This document shows positions 1 through 8,416 of a stretch of DNA of 64,000 bases, piece by piece. The notes below the pieces were generated by a model. It saw only the letters and a program-made list of their open reading frames with translations, made no database searches and had not been told where the DNA came from. Source of the DNA: Lachnospiraceae bacterium (GTDB lineage: Bacteria > Bacillota > Clostridia > Lachnospirales > Lachnospiraceae). The DNA lies in contig SVFJ01000007.1 of the NCBI GenBank assembly GCA_015056925.1, forward strand, positions 1 to 64,000, in the 5' to 3' direction. Made by a program: the position numbers and the translations under genes. The number at the start of each line of letters is the position of its first letter. Within the stretch, counting starts at the first letter, position 1.

Positions 1-357
1 ATGTATCTGAGCCATAGTTCAACATCCTTTCGTTAATTGTTTTTGTGGTGATTACATTTTAACCGAAAGTTGAGCTATGTGCTCATTTTTTATTTAATTG
101 AATTTACACCATTATAAGGGCTCTATCCTCTTTGATGCGGAAAATAGAATGGAAATCTTGATTTTTTCTTTTTTTTCTCTTTCTTGGAGACAGAAAATTA
201 ATTGTGCAGTTTTAGCTTTCCGCCACTCCGCAGTGTTCATTCGTAGCGCCTGTTTCTTCGAAAGTTCCGCAACTAACGTTACGAATCGCCGAAGGCGATT
301 GCATCGTTATACCACAATTTAACGGAACATGATTATTTGAATACGGAGGTAAAAGTA
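1..357. other. Non-coding leader of the window
   Basis: No convincing gene is visible here. A short hairpin at 71-85 (TGAGC, loop TATGT, GCTCA) followed by a T-rich run to 94 could end a plus-strand gene lying before the window. A second small hairpin, AATCGCC-GAA-GGCGATT, sits near 284-300. A 74-residue frame at 98-322 has no ribosome binding site and an uninformative sequence, so I do not call it. Confidence 0.4.
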
Positions 358-612
358 TTGAAGAAAATATATGCATGGGAACCTTGGTTTTTTATGTTCT
401 TTGGTTCATTTCATTTACATAAAGTATGGGGACTTTTTGACAGACAGTCCTATGCCGACTTTTGGCTAGAGATATTAATAAATAAAGGCATACTCTATTT
501 TATGCTGATGGGTATTTTGCTATTGTGTTGTTTTTATGGGCTTATCACATTCTATAAAAACAGAAAGTTCAACTATTGGTGGAGATGGATATATCTTTTG
601 GGTGGTAGTTAA
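358..612 (+). CDS. Small membrane protein, unknown function
   Basis: This is an 84-residue hydrophobic protein that I do not recognise. It begins MKKIYAWEPWFFMFFG, has a central membrane segment (about residues 42-63, rich in Leu, Met and Phe) and a short basic, Trp/Tyr-rich C-terminus. The start is chosen as TTG at 358 because a GGAGG motif lies at 345-349, 8 bases upstream; an upstream TTG at 337 would put that motif inside the gene. It ends 11 bases before the next gene, also a membrane protein, so the two are probably co-transcribed. The function is unknown; a paired membrane complex is possible but only inferred from adjacency. Confidence 0.55.
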   Translation: MKKIYAWEPWFFMFFGSFHLHKVWGLFDRQSYADFWLEILINKGILYFMLMGILLLCCFYGLITFYKNRKFNYWWRWIYLLGGS

Positions 613-623
613 GGAGGCATACA

Positions 624-1061
624 ATGGAATGGTTTAACGTTTTTGGTATATTTTTTATGGTGATGATTATGATTCCCAATATCGTATATGCACTAAAGTG
701 CAAAGATGGATTTGAAAATAACTGGAACAATAAAATTGTTGAAACTATAGAGCAAATCGGAAGATTTGGTTGCTTTGGTTTTATGATTATTAATATTCCA
801 GGAACATGGTTTGGATGGTGGTCAGATGAGGCTTTTGCTCTATACCTTATTGTAAATGTATTGTTAATTATCTGTTACTGTGGAATATGGATTATTTGTT
901 TTAGGAAAAACACAGTCTTTAAAGCATTGGCATTATCTATCATTCCGTCAGTTATTTTCTTGTTTAGTGGAGTTATGAGTAGGTCTGTTCTATTGATTAT
1001 ATCATCCATACTATTTGCACCTGCCCACATCACGATTTCATATAAAAATGTTAGGAAATAA
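624..1061 (+). CDS. Polytopic membrane protein, unknown function
   Basis: This 145-residue protein has about four predicted membrane helices (near residues 4-23, 47-60, 70-92 and 101-135) separated by short loops. A charged loop (KCKDGFENNWNNK) follows the first helix and a basic tail (SYKNVRK) closes the protein. I do not recognise a catalytic motif. The ATG at 624 follows an AAGGAGG ribosome binding site at 611-617, immediately behind the preceding small membrane gene, so both are likely one transcription unit. It resembles the conserved hypothetical membrane proteins common in clostridia, with no function that can be read from sequence. Confidence 0.65.
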   Translation: MEWFNVFGIFFMVMIMIPNIVYALKCKDGFENNWNNKIVETIEQIGRFGCFGFMIINIPGTWFGWWSDEAFALYLIVNVLLIICYCGIWIICFRKNTVFKALALSIIPSVIFLFSGVMSRSVLLIISSILFAPAHITISYKNVRK

Positions 1062-1080
1062 CCAAATCATATATTTATTA

Positions 1081-1108
1081 GTGACAAGACCTGCACATAT
1101 GCTATGAT
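1081..1108 (+). promoter_or_regulatory. Probable sigma-A promoter for the DUF1292 gene
   Basis: GTGACA at 1081-1086, a 16-base spacer, and TATGAT at 1103-1108 form a good vegetative promoter. It lies 67 bases before the chosen start of the DUF1292 gene. A small dyad, AGACA-ATT-TGTCT, follows in the leader at 1116-1128. Confidence 0.55.
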
Positions 1109-1174
1109 ACACGCAGAGACAATTTGTCTGCTGGAAAAAGTAAGATAAAAGGATGTTTTTTAGGAGGACATACT

Positions 1175-1459
1175 ATGGATTTCATGGAAAAAAAGTTAGA
1201 GGATATTGTCGTGACACTTCCATATGAAGATGGAACAAGTTTGGATTGCGGCGTTTATTCTTATTTTGAGGTTAATAATAAAAAATATTTTGCATTACTT
1301 CCTCTTAAAGGAGAAAAGCAATTGGATTTTTCTCAAAGCTATATGCTTTATGAGGTAGAAGAAGATGAGGAGAATAATCCTATCGTTATGTATATAGAGG
1401 ATGATATAGAATACGCTATTGCAGCACAATATTTCTCAAATCAGTTGTCAAAGAAGTAA
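1175..1459 (+). CDS. DUF1292 family protein
   Basis: A 94-residue acidic protein matching the DUF1292 (YrzB-like) pattern: an opening strand with a polar motif (LPYEDGTSLDCGVYSYFE), then NKKYFALLPL, then a strongly acidic stretch (EVEEDEENNPIVMYIEDD) before a helical end. The biochemical role of this family is not established; in Firmicutes it is a small cytoplasmic protein. The start is ATG 1175 because an AGGAGG site lies at 1162-1167; the longer frame from 1124 would add 17 residues without a binding site. It has its own promoter upstream and is 40 bases from the peptidase gene that follows. Confidence 0.75.
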   Translation: MDFMEKKLEDIVVTLPYEDGTSLDCGVYSYFEVNNKKYFALLPLKGEKQLDFSQSYMLYEVEEDEENNPIVMYIEDDIEYAIAAQYFSNQLSKK

Positions 1460-1499
1460 ATAGATGAGAAAAGAGAATTTGAATTTATGGAGGTAAGCT

Positions 1500-2138
1500 A
1501 TGAGTACATATATATTAACAAGTATGTTTCCTAATGGATTTAATGAAGAAATAACTGAATTATTTCAGAAGAAAATATCTAAAAGAAATAAGTTTGCTTT
1601 TGTTGTATCCGAATTTAAAGGAATGGATGAGGAAAATGATAGTTATTTTGAATTTTTCTTAAATATGTTTGAGGAAAAGGGTATTCATTTTGAAAAAGCA
1701 TATGTTGTTGATGGTAGAATGACAGCGGAAGAAGCACAAAATGCAGTTGCTGAGGCAGATGTTGTTTGGCTGTCTGGAGGCGATACGCCTACACAGTTTA
1801 GATACTTTGGAGAATATGGGTTAGATAAGGTTATTAAGCAACATAAGGGTGTTATTATTGGTATGAGTGCAGGTTCAATTAATTTAGCAGAAACTGCTAT
1901 ATGTACATTAACTTGCGAGCATTACAAACAAGAGATATATAAGGGGCTTGGATGTGTAAATATTTCTGTTGAGCCTCATTTCACAATCAATGAAGTTTCA
2001 AATGAATTGATAGAATTATCTAAGAAGTATATGATTTATGGATTATGCGATGATAGTATAATTGTTTGTTCGGATGGAGAAGTCGAGTTCTTAGGAGAAA
2101 TATATATACTTAATAATGGTAATATTGAACCCATATAA
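1500..2138 (+). CDS. Peptidase S51 (dipeptidase E-like) family protein
   Basis: A 212-residue cytoplasmic protein of the peptidase E / cyanophycinase family (S51), serine hydrolases with a class I glutamine-amidotransferase-like fold that cleave dipeptides with N-terminal Asp. The nucleophile elbow is visible as GMSAGS, Ser about residue 123, preceded by the family-typical VVWLSGGDTPTQF. A later EPHFTINE segment holds the probable catalytic His. Length agrees with single-domain PepE proteins. The start follows GGAGG at 1489-1493 by 6 bases. There is no signal peptide, so it probably acts on internal peptides. Substrate specificity cannot be read from the sequence. Confidence 0.85.
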   Translation: MSTYILTSMFPNGFNEEITELFQKKISKRNKFAFVVSEFKGMDEENDSYFEFFLNMFEEKGIHFEKAYVVDGRMTAEEAQNAVAEADVVWLSGGDTPTQFRYFGEYGLDKVIKQHKGVIIGMSAGSINLAETAICTLTCEHYKQEIYKGLGCVNISVEPHFTINEVSNELIELSKKYMIYGLCDDSIIVCSDGEVEFLGEIYILNNGNIEPI

Positions 2139-2223
2139 TACAAACAAATTCCAATTTGTCGAACACATGAAACTTTCAGTTTGTCGAAGTTTCTTCCAAT
2201 CCCAATTTTAAAAAATATATTAC

Positions 2224-2253
2224 AAAAAGGCCTGCCACATGCACGACAGGCCT
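2224..2253 (-). terminator. Rho-independent terminator of spoVG
   Basis: On the minus strand a 7-bp stem AGGCCTG/CAGGCCT with a 12-base loop is followed by TTTTTG, 22 bases after the spoVG stop codon. Confidence 0.85.
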
Positions 2254-2275
2254 GTAACCCACATTTATTTTGAAC

Positions 2276-2548
2276 TTACTCCTCTACAGGCTCAAGAAGT
2301 GCTTTCTCATAAGCCTTAAGGATAGTAGTCTGAATCATCTCACGTGTTCCTGAGTTGATTGGATGAGCAATATCTCTGTACTCTCCGTCAGCAGATTTCT
2401 TACTTGGCATTGCGATGAAGAGTCCCTTCTCGCCCTCAATAACCTTAATGTCATGAACGACAAATTCATCATTGATAGTAATGGAAACCACTGCCTTCAT
2501 TTTTCCTTCTTTTGTAATAATACGAACGCGAACATCTGTAATCGTCAT
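2276..2548 (-). CDS. spoVG: Septation regulator SpoVG
   Basis: A 90-residue SpoVG protein, full length for the family. It begins with the typical MTITDVRVR strand and contains [21 protein letters not shown] and a C-terminal helix after [14 protein letters not shown]. SpoVG is a small nucleic-acid-binding protein that influences asymmetric septation and cortex formation in spore formers and acts as a site-specific DNA/RNA-binding regulator in other Firmicutes. It lies about 100 bases downstream of glgD on the same strand, separated by a small GC-rich hairpin (2623-2638), and ends in a strong terminator. A purine-rich AAAGGGGGAA lies just before the start. In Bacillus, spoVG is sigma-H dependent; I could not identify a convincing sigma-H promoter here. 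Confidence 0.95.
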   Translation of the reverse strand: MTITDVRVRIITKEGKMKAVVSITINDEFVVHDIKVIEGEKGLFIAMPSKKSADGEYRDIAHPINSGTREMIQTTILKAYEKALLEPVEE

Positions 2549-2645
2549 TCTTAAGTTCCCCCTTTTGCAAGCTATTCCGGTTATTTACACAAACACTCAC
2601 TAAGTTTCATTGCGAAACCCCTGCCAGCTTAAGCCGGCGTTTTAC

Positions 2646-3773
2646 TTATAATACATACCTCTCATTTTTCTCAACCACAACCTTTATTTCATTTTCCCCT
2701 ACGTGGTATGAGTTTGCTCTAATGGTGTCACGACTTTCTACAATACAATTCTCAATGTGGGTGTTGTCTCCAAGGTATACACCATTTAAAATGATAGAGT
2801 TTTTAATGTAACAGTTGTTGCCTACATATACCTCTTTGAAGATAACAGAATCTTCAACAGTTCCGTTTACAATACATCCGCTGGAGATTAAGCTGTTCTT
2901 AATCTTTGCACCCGGATTGTACTTTGCCGGCGGCAGGTCATCAACTCTTGAATATACGTCAGGATACTGCTTGAAGAAGTAATCTCTGACCTCAGGCTTT
3001 AAGAAGTCCATATTGGTCTCGAAATAATCTTCAACAGAAGCGATATTCTTCCAATACTCCTCAATCTTATAGCCATATATTCTCTTTAAATCTTTATAGC
3101 GAATAAGAATGTCCTGTACAAAATCGTACCTTCCATCTTCTGCGCACTTCTCCAACAGTTCGATAAGCTGTCTTCTTCTGATAACATAGATACCGCAGGA
3201 AACGGTATGTGACTTTGCTACCATCGGCTTCTCTTCGAACTCATAGATACGACCGTCATCGTCCATCTTCACGGTTCCGTATCTTTCCATATCTGTCTCA
3301 ACAGGCATATCCTTTACTACTACTGTAATATCTGCCTTCTTTGCAATATGGTGCTCTAATACTTTATTATAATCCATCTTATAAACGCAATCACCTGTTG
3401 CGATTACAACATATGGCTCATGACTTCTCTTTAAGAATAAGAGATTCTGGTAAATACTGTCCGCTGTACCGCGATACCAGTTACTATTATCCGGCGTAAC
3501 TGTTGGCGAGAATACATATAATCCTCCCTGCTTACGTCCGAAGTCCCACCACTTGGATGAGCTTAAATGTTCATGAAGACTTCTGGCATTATACTGTGTA
3601 ATGACAGCAACCTTCTGAATATGAGAGTTTGACATATTACTCAATGTAAAGTCAATACTTCTGTAGCTTCCCGCTACCGGCATAGCCGAAATCGCTCTCT
3701 TATTGGAAAGCTCTCTCATTCTTCTATTATTTCCACCTGCTAATACAATACCGACCGCTCTCATATTACTCAC
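2646..3773 (-). CDS. glgD: Glucose-1-phosphate adenylyltransferase, GlgD subunit
   Basis: A 375-residue protein homologous to ADP-glucose pyrophosphorylase that acts with GlgC in glycogen synthesis. The nucleotidyltransferase domain fills about residues 1-240, followed by a left-handed beta-helix C-terminus (hexapeptide-like [17 protein letters not shown]). Key positions differ from the catalytic subunit: the phosphate loop reads LAGGNNRRM instead of LAGGQGSRL and the FGGKYR motif is replaced by MPVAGSYR, so it is probably a regulatory partner, as shown for Firmicute GlgD proteins. The start is GTG at 3773, which overlaps the end of glgC by 8 bases (translational coupling); an ATG at 3764 is an alternative. 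Confidence 0.92.
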   Translation of the reverse strand: MSNMRAVGIVLAGGNNRRMRELSNKRAISAMPVAGSYRSIDFTLSNMSNSHIQKVAVITQYNARSLHEHLSSSKWWDFGRKQGGLYVFSPTVTPDNSNWYRGTADSIYQNLLFLKRSHEPYVVIATGDCVYKMDYNKVLEHHIAKKADITVVVKDMPVETDMERYGTVKMDDDGRIYEFEEKPMVAKSHTVSCGIYVIRRRQLIELLEKCAEDGRYDFVQDILIRYKDLKRIYGYKIEEYWKNIASVEDYFETNMDFLKPEVRDYFFKQYPDVYSRVDDLPPAKYNPGAKIKNSLISSGCIVNGTVEDSVIFKEVYVGNNCYIKNSIILNGVYLGDNTHIENCIVESRDTIRANSYHVGENEIKVVVEKNERYVL

Positions 3774-5034
3774 CCGCCTTTACCAATGTCTTGCCGCTAT
3801 CTAAGATGCCTTCCGGATAATCTTCAGGTATTGTGTTACCGGCTACCACGCTGTTCTTACCAATCTTAACGTTATCAGGAATCACGGTTCTGTCACCGAC
3901 TGTCACAAGTCCCGAATTGTAAATATGAGGTGCTGTTTCATTGTCCTTCTCAGGCATGGTACCAAGCTCAACATGATTACCGATTCTTGCTTCCTCAGCA
4001 ATGATTCCCTTCTCAATCACACAATTGTCTCCAATCTGTGCCTGATTCATAATAATGGAATCTCGGATTACTGTACCTTTTCCCACTGTTACACCACAAC
4101 CAATTACGGAATTATACACATGTCCGTAAATCTCAGAGCCTTCACCGATAATACAACGCTCAACCGTGCTGTCTCCCGCAATGTACTGCGGTGGTAACAC
4201 ATCACTCTTTGTATAAATCTTCCAGTACTCTTCATATAAATTAAACTCAGGAACAATATCAATCAACTCCATATTTGCTTCCCAATATGAGCTTAGTGTT
4301 CCTACATCCTTCCAATAACCGTTAAACTCGTAGGTATACATTGGTGTACCCTTACTGTGACAGTATGGAATTATATGTTTACCGAAGTCCAACGCCGACT
4401 GGTCCTTCATTGTAACCAGTGCTTCTTTCAAGGTCTTCCAGTTAAAGATGTAAATACCCATGGATGCCAAATTACTTCTTGGATTCTCCGGCTTTTCTTC
4501 AAAGTCAACAATTCTTTTATTCTCGTCTGCAATAACAATACCGAATCTCTTTGCCTCTTCCATTGGTACAGGCATTGATGCGATGGTTACCTCTGAACCG
4601 CTCTCCTTATGGAAATCAAGCATTACCTCGTAATCCATCTTATAAATATGGTCACCCGACAAAATCAGTACATATTCCAGATTATACGACTCCATATACT
4701 CCAGATTCTGATAAATCGCATTTGCCGTTCCTGTGTACCACTCACTGTTGGCACTCTTCTCATATGGCGGCAATACAGAAACACCACCGATATTTCTATC
4801 TAAGTCCCAAGGAATACCAATTCCAATGTGACTGTTCAGCTTTAATGGCTGATACTGGGTCAAAACTCCGACAGTATCTACGCCGGAATTAATGCAATTA
4901 CTCAGCGGAAAATCGATAATTCTATACTTTCCCCCAAAAGCAACTGCCGGTTTTGCCATCTTGGATGTCAGGATACCCAGTCTTGAACCCTGACCACCTG
5001 CTAAAAGCATGGCAATCATTTCTTTCTTAATCAT
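3766..5034 (-). CDS. glgC: Glucose-1-phosphate adenylyltransferase, GlgC
   Basis: Makes ADP-glucose from ATP and glucose-1-phosphate, the committed step of bacterial glycogen synthesis. The 422-residue protein has the N-terminal nucleotide-binding loop [11 protein letters not shown] (about residues 10-19), the [10 protein letters not shown] substrate motif, GDHIYKMDY in the active site, and a C-terminal beta-helix of hexapeptide repeats that normally binds allosteric effectors. The start is ATG 5034, behind AGAAGGGGTG; a longer frame reaching 5115 adds an unlikely N-terminus and exceeds family length. It is the first gene of a glgC-glgD operon; glgA, glgB and glgP are not in the window. A promoter is visible at 5130-5158. 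Confidence 0.95.
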   Translation of the reverse strand: MIKKEMIAMLLAGGQGSRLGILTSKMAKPAVAFGGKYRIIDFPLSNCINSGVDTVGVLTQYQPLKLNSHIGIGIPWDLDRNIGGVSVLPPYEKSANSEWYTGTANAIYQNLEYMESYNLEYVLILSGDHIYKMDYEVMLDFHKESGSEVTIASMPVPMEEAKRFGIVIADENKRIVDFEEKPENPRSNLASMGIYIFNWKTLKEALVTMKDQSALDFGKHIIPYCHSKGTPMYTYEFNGYWKDVGTLSSYWEANMELIDIVPEFNLYEEYWKIYTKSDVLPPQYIAGDSTVERCIIGEGSEIYGHVYNSVIGCGVTVGKGTVIRDSIIMNQAQIGDNCVIEKGIIAEEARIGNHVELGTMPEKDNETAPHIYNSGLVTVGDRTVIPDNVKIGKNSVVAGNTIPEDYPEGILDSGKTLVKAGE

Positions 5035-5129
5035 GTTGTCACCCCTTCTAAGTAATCCGAAAGCTAATGAACGTTTGCCCATTACACCTATACAATAATC
5101 ACGTGCTAGACGCAAAAATGTGTATTCTC

Positions 5130-5158
5130 ATTATATCATATGATTAACATAAAGTGAA
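5130..5158 (-). promoter_or_regulatory. Probable promoter of glgC-glgD
   Basis: On the minus strand TTCACT (5153-5158), a 17-base spacer and a perfect TATAAT (5130-5135) lie about 95 bases upstream of the glgC start. The region up to murC (5116-5446) is otherwise non-coding and AT-rich; an isolated TATAAT at 5331-5336 on the plus strand may serve murC but has no clear -35. Confidence 0.6.
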
Positions 5159-5446
5159 CATTTTTAAGGTTTTTCGGAGAGTTTCCAAGTATTGTATGAA
5201 ATTGCAACAATTAACTGTTTTACACTATATATATCGACATTTTTCTGAAAACATAAAGAGTTTACAAAAATTATTTTTTTTAATTTTATTTCATCTTCAT
5301 TTTAAGATGGAAATGTTGTCTGAAAGGGTATATAATTTTGAATCATATTCTTACGGTCTTTGCTGTAAATGCTTCGACCTGTACTGAACAGTTACTACAA
5401 ATTCATATAATTGACAATAACCATACTACTTATGGAGGAAATATAC

Positions 5447-6826
5447 ATGTATCAAATTAATTTTAATGAACCTATTCATATTCACTTTATGGGAATCGGC
5501 GGTATCAGCATGAGTGGGCTTGCTGAAGTTTTATTAGACGCAGGTTTTTCTATCAGCGGTTCTGACGACCGCAAGTCACTGCTTACTGAACATCTTGCGT
5601 CCTTAGGTGCAAAGATATCTTATGGGCTTCGTGCTGAAAATATTACGCAGGACATTGATTTGGTCGTTTACACTGCTGCAATTTCTGCTGACAATGCCGA
5701 ATATGCAGAGGCTGTATCAAAAGGGATTCCAATGATGTCACGTGCTGTTCTTTTGGGACAGATTATGAAGAATTATAAGACTCCGATTGCAATCAGCGGA
5801 ACACACGGCAAGACAACTACCACCTCTATGGTATCAGAAGTACTTCTTGCAGCCGATGCAGACCCGACTCTTTCCATCGGAGGAATTTTAAAATCCATCG
5901 GCGGCAATATCCGCGTTGGTAAATCAGAATATTTTGTAACAGAAGCCTGCGAGTACACCAACTCTTTTTTGAGCTTCTTTCCGCGTATCAGTATCATATT
6001 AAATATAGAAGAAGACCACATGGATTTCTTCAAGGATATTCATGAAATACGCGATTCCTTCCATCGTTTTGCAAGACTTTTACCCAATGACGGATATCTG
6101 ATTCTAAACAGTGGTATTGAGAATTATCGTGAGCTCACTTCTGATTTAACCTGTGATGTGATTACCTTTGGTAAAGATGCCTCTTCCGATTACAGTTATA
6201 CTGATTTAAGCTATGATGAATTCGGAAGACCTTCCTTTACTTTATTAAAAAAAGGAGAACCTCAGTACAAGGTATCTCTTGGCGTTGTAGGAGAGCATAA
6301 TGTATTGAACTCACTTTCCGTAATTGCACTTATGGATATCTTGGGTATGAACACCGAGACCGTACTTACAGCACTTAACAGATTTACAGGTACTGACAGA
6401 CGCTTTGAGGTAAAGGGCAAAATAGGCGGTATTACCATATTAGATGACTATGCACACCATCCAACAGAGATAGAAGCAACCCTGAAGGCTGCGGTCAACT
6501 ACCCGCATAACAAGCTTTGGTGTATTTTCCAGCCTCATACTTATACACGTACTAAGGCATTTTTATCTGATTTTGCAAAGGCGCTCTCTCTTGCTGATGA
6601 GATTGTCCTGACAGACATTTATGCTGCCAGAGAGAAAAATACTATCGGAATTACCTCTGATGATTTACGGAAGGAAATCGAAAAGCTGGGCAAACTCTGT
6701 CACTATTTCCATTCCTTCGACGAAATTGAAAATTTTTTATTAGAAAATTGTATCAACGGTGATTTGTTGATAACTATGGGAGCCGGAGATGTTGTAAAAA
6801 TCGGCGAAAACCTTTTAGGAAATTAA
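5447..6826 (+). CDS. murC: UDP-N-acetylmuramate--L-alanine ligase MurC
   Basis: Adds L-alanine to UDP-MurNAc using ATP, the first amino-acid step of peptidoglycan precursor synthesis in the cytoplasm. The 459-residue protein shows the N-terminal UDP-binding Rossmann motif HFMGIGGISMSG (about 13-24), the Mur ligase P-loop GTHGKTTTT (118-126), the central ligase domain and the C-terminal domain containing DDYAHHPTEI and FQPHTYTRT, all typical of MurC. The start is ATG 5447 behind GGAGG (5434-5438); the longer frame from 5411 has no binding site and extends beyond the family N-terminus. It stands alone rather than inside a dcw cluster, as is common in Lachnospiraceae. A run of DnaA boxes begins directly at its stop codon. 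Confidence 0.96.
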   Translation: MYQINFNEPIHIHFMGIGGISMSGLAEVLLDAGFSISGSDDRKSLLTEHLASLGAKISYGLRAENITQDIDLVVYTAAISADNAEYAEAVSKGIPMMSRAVLLGQIMKNYKTPIAISGTHGKTTTTSMVSEVLLAADADPTLSIGGILKSIGGNIRVGKSEYFVTEACEYTNSFLSFFPRISIILNIEEDHMDFFKDIHEIRDSFHRFARLLPNDGYLILNSGIENYRELTSDLTCDVITFGKDASSDYSYTDLSYDEFGRPSFTLLKKGEPQYKVSLGVVGEHNVLNSLSVIALMDILGMNTETVLTALNRFTGTDRRFEVKGKIGGITILDDYAHHPTEIEATLKAAVNYPHNKLWCIFQPHTYTRTKAFLSDFAKALSLADEIVLTDIYAAREKNTIGITSDDLRKEIEKLGKLCHYFHSFDEIENFLLENCINGDLLITMGAGDVVKIGENLLGN

Positions 6827-7023
6827 TTATCCACACTATCCACATCTTTTTTGTCCCAAATCGGGCAAAACCGATGTGGATATTTTCATTTTCCATCCAC
6901 ATAAATGCCGTCATTTTTTCACACCCTCAAAAACCTTATTTTATATAGCTTTTTCCTATAAATGCCATTTGCTAATCCACAATATCCACACTATCCACAT
7001 TTCGCAAAAATCCAGTATTCACA
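6827..7023. promoter_or_regulatory. Cluster of eight DnaA-box-like 9-mers
   Basis: Between murC and the DnaD-like gene lie TTATCCACA (6827-6835, perfect consensus), CTATCCACA (6836-6844), TGTGGATAT (6875-6883, reverse), CCATCCACA (6893-6901), TAATCCACA (6973-6981), ATATCCACA (6982-6990), CTATCCACA (6991-6999) and GTATTCACA (7015-7023). DnaA binds TTATNCACA; near-consensus boxes in clusters act as DnaA-titration or regulatory sites in Firmicutes. The pair 6837-6846 and 6873-6882 also forms a 10-bp inverted repeat followed by a T-rich stretch, which may double as the murC terminator. The downstream genes encode replication-initiation proteins, so DnaA control is a reasonable inference. Confidence 0.75.
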
Positions 7024-7079
7024 AGGCTTTGCGGGCTCTGGGGACTTGTATTTTTTTAGGGTTATGTTACAATACATTT

Positions 7080-7182
7080 ACTGTTCAGTACCTTCACAGT
7101 AAGAGTAAAAATCCATTCAAAATTACCTTCGGTAATGGGATTTTTACTTGAGACACCATTGTGAATACCTACACTGAACAGT
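7080..7182. repeat. About 103-bp palindromic element ending in ACTGTTCAGT
   Basis: ACTGTTCAGT (7080-7089) is exactly repeated in inverse at 7173-7182. Inside, AGTAAAAATCC (7104-7114) pairs with GGATTTTTACT (7138-7148), and ATTACC (7122-7127) with GGTAAT (7131-7136) around a TTC loop, so the whole element can fold as one long imperfect hairpin. It lies directly upstream of the DnaD-like gene. A single half site, ACTGAACAGT, occurs at 5383-5392 before murC, and the element at 16327-16496 has similar termini. No transposase is present. It may be a MITE-like repeat or a transcribed leader structure. Confidence 0.6.
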
Positions 7183-7198
7183 TAACGATATATTTAAA

Positions 7199-8398
7199 AT
7201 GACAACATACAGGGAGTGGTATTGGAATAGACGGCTGCTTCCGCGAAAGGCATGGTTAAAAGGGATGAATCGTCTAAACATTTATAAACCTTCATACAAA
7301 GAGCAGACAATGCTTTCTAATTATTTTATTGATGAATTTATGGCTGATGCAAACGATGCACAGCTCAAGATATATTTATTTCTTATCCGCATGATGAGTG
7401 CAAATCTTCCAACCAGTGTATGCGATATTGCAGACAAATTTAATTACACAGAGAAGGATGTATTACGTGCTTTGGCATACTGGGAATCCAGACAGCTTCT
7501 TAGCTTAGAGTATGATGCCGCTCATAATCTGACCGGTATTCAGGTTCTTTCTTTAGACAACCCTTATGAAGTACAAAAGCCTGCCACACGCATTACACCT
7601 GTTTTATCCTTTGTGAGACCTGCATCTATGCAGACAGGCATGACTGCACGTCAGGCAAGACCGGTCGCAGCTCCACAGGCTACTTACACAGCACCTCAGC
7701 CGGCTTCTATCAGCCAGTATCCGGTACAGCAGTCTACCACTGCTCCTGTTAAGCCTGAATACTCTTTGGATGACTTGAAGATTTTCAAGAGCAACGAAGA
7801 CGCACAGCAGATTCTCTTTGTTGCAGAGCAGTATCTTGGCAAGCAACTTACAAGAAAAGACATGGAGACCGTCCTCTTCATCTATGATACACTTGGTTTT
7901 TCATCAGATTTAATTGACTATCTGATTCAGCACTGTGTCGAAAAGGGCAAAAAAGATTTCCGTTATATCGAGAAGGTTGCCCTTGCATGGGCTGACCAGG
8001 GAATCTCTACTCCTAAAGAAGCACAGGAGATTTCCAAGCAGTACGATAAGACTGTATATACAATTATGAAATCCTTGGGTAAGAACAATGCTCCTGCCCC
8101 TAAGGAGATGGAATATATTAATAAATGGACAAAGGAATACGGCTTCCTTTTAGATGTCATTCAGGAGGCATGCGATAAGACTGTTTTAACCACTGACAAT
8201 CATCGTTTTGCCTACGCAGACGGTATCCTTACAAAGTGGTATCAGGCGGGTGTGCATCACAAATCAGATATTCCCCAGGCTGATGCTTCATATCAGCGCA
8301 TGAACCAGAATCAAAAGATGCAGAATAATAAGTTCAATCGTTTCGAGCAGAATACATATGATTACGATGAGCTTGAAGCGGCAATACTTAGCAACTAA
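7199..8398 (+). CDS. DnaD-domain primosome protein
   Basis: A 399-residue DnaD-family protein, expected to help load the replicative helicase at origins and restart forks. The N-terminal winged-helix part (about residues 23-100, with NDAQLKIYLFLIRMM and ADKFNYTEKDVLRALAYWE) and the C-terminal DnaD/DnaB2 domain (about 190-370, ending in ILTKWYQAGV) are separated by a low-complexity linker rich in Ala, Pro and Gln (about 135-185). The next gene, 18 bases on, encodes the helicase loader, which fits. Start is uncertain: ATG 7199 has no clear ribosome binding site; ATG 7265 (MNRLNIYKPS) matches where family similarity begins but its AAAAGGG motif directly abuts the codon. A DnaA-box cluster lies upstream. 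Confidence 0.85.
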   Translation: MTTYREWYWNRRLLPRKAWLKGMNRLNIYKPSYKEQTMLSNYFIDEFMADANDAQLKIYLFLIRMMSANLPTSVCDIADKFNYTEKDVLRALAYWESRQLLSLEYDAAHNLTGIQVLSLDNPYEVQKPATRITPVLSFVRPASMQTGMTARQARPVAAPQATYTAPQPASISQYPVQQSTTAPVKPEYSLDDLKIFKSNEDAQQILFVAEQYLGKQLTRKDMETVLFIYDTLGFSSDLIDYLIQHCVEKGKKDFRYIEKVALAWADQGISTPKEAQEISKQYDKTVYTIMKSLGKNNAPAPKEMEYINKWTKEYGFLLDVIQEACDKTVLTTDNHRFAYADGILTKWYQAGVHHKSDIPQADASYQRMNQNQKMQNNKFNRFEQNTYDYDELEAAILSN

Positions 8399-8416
8399 TG
8401 AAGGAAGGTCAACACA

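Noticed and set aside
98-322. 74-residue open frame
   Set aside because: No ribosome binding site, covers hairpins, and the sequence has no family-like pattern.
2549-2645. Sigma-H promoter of spoVG
   Set aside because: AGGGGTTT is similar to a sigma-H -35, but no GAAT-like -10 at correct spacing was found.
5331-5336. murC promoter TATAAT
   Set aside because: A perfect -10 but no acceptable -35 at 16-18 bases.
6876-7151. 91-residue open frame
   Set aside because: Runs across the DnaA boxes and palindromic element; composition reflects repeated TATCCACA DNA and there is no ribosome site.
6827-7183. Chromosomal origin of replication
   Set aside because: DnaA boxes are present but dnaA, dnaN and a clear unwinding element are not; neighbours are murC and dnaD-like.
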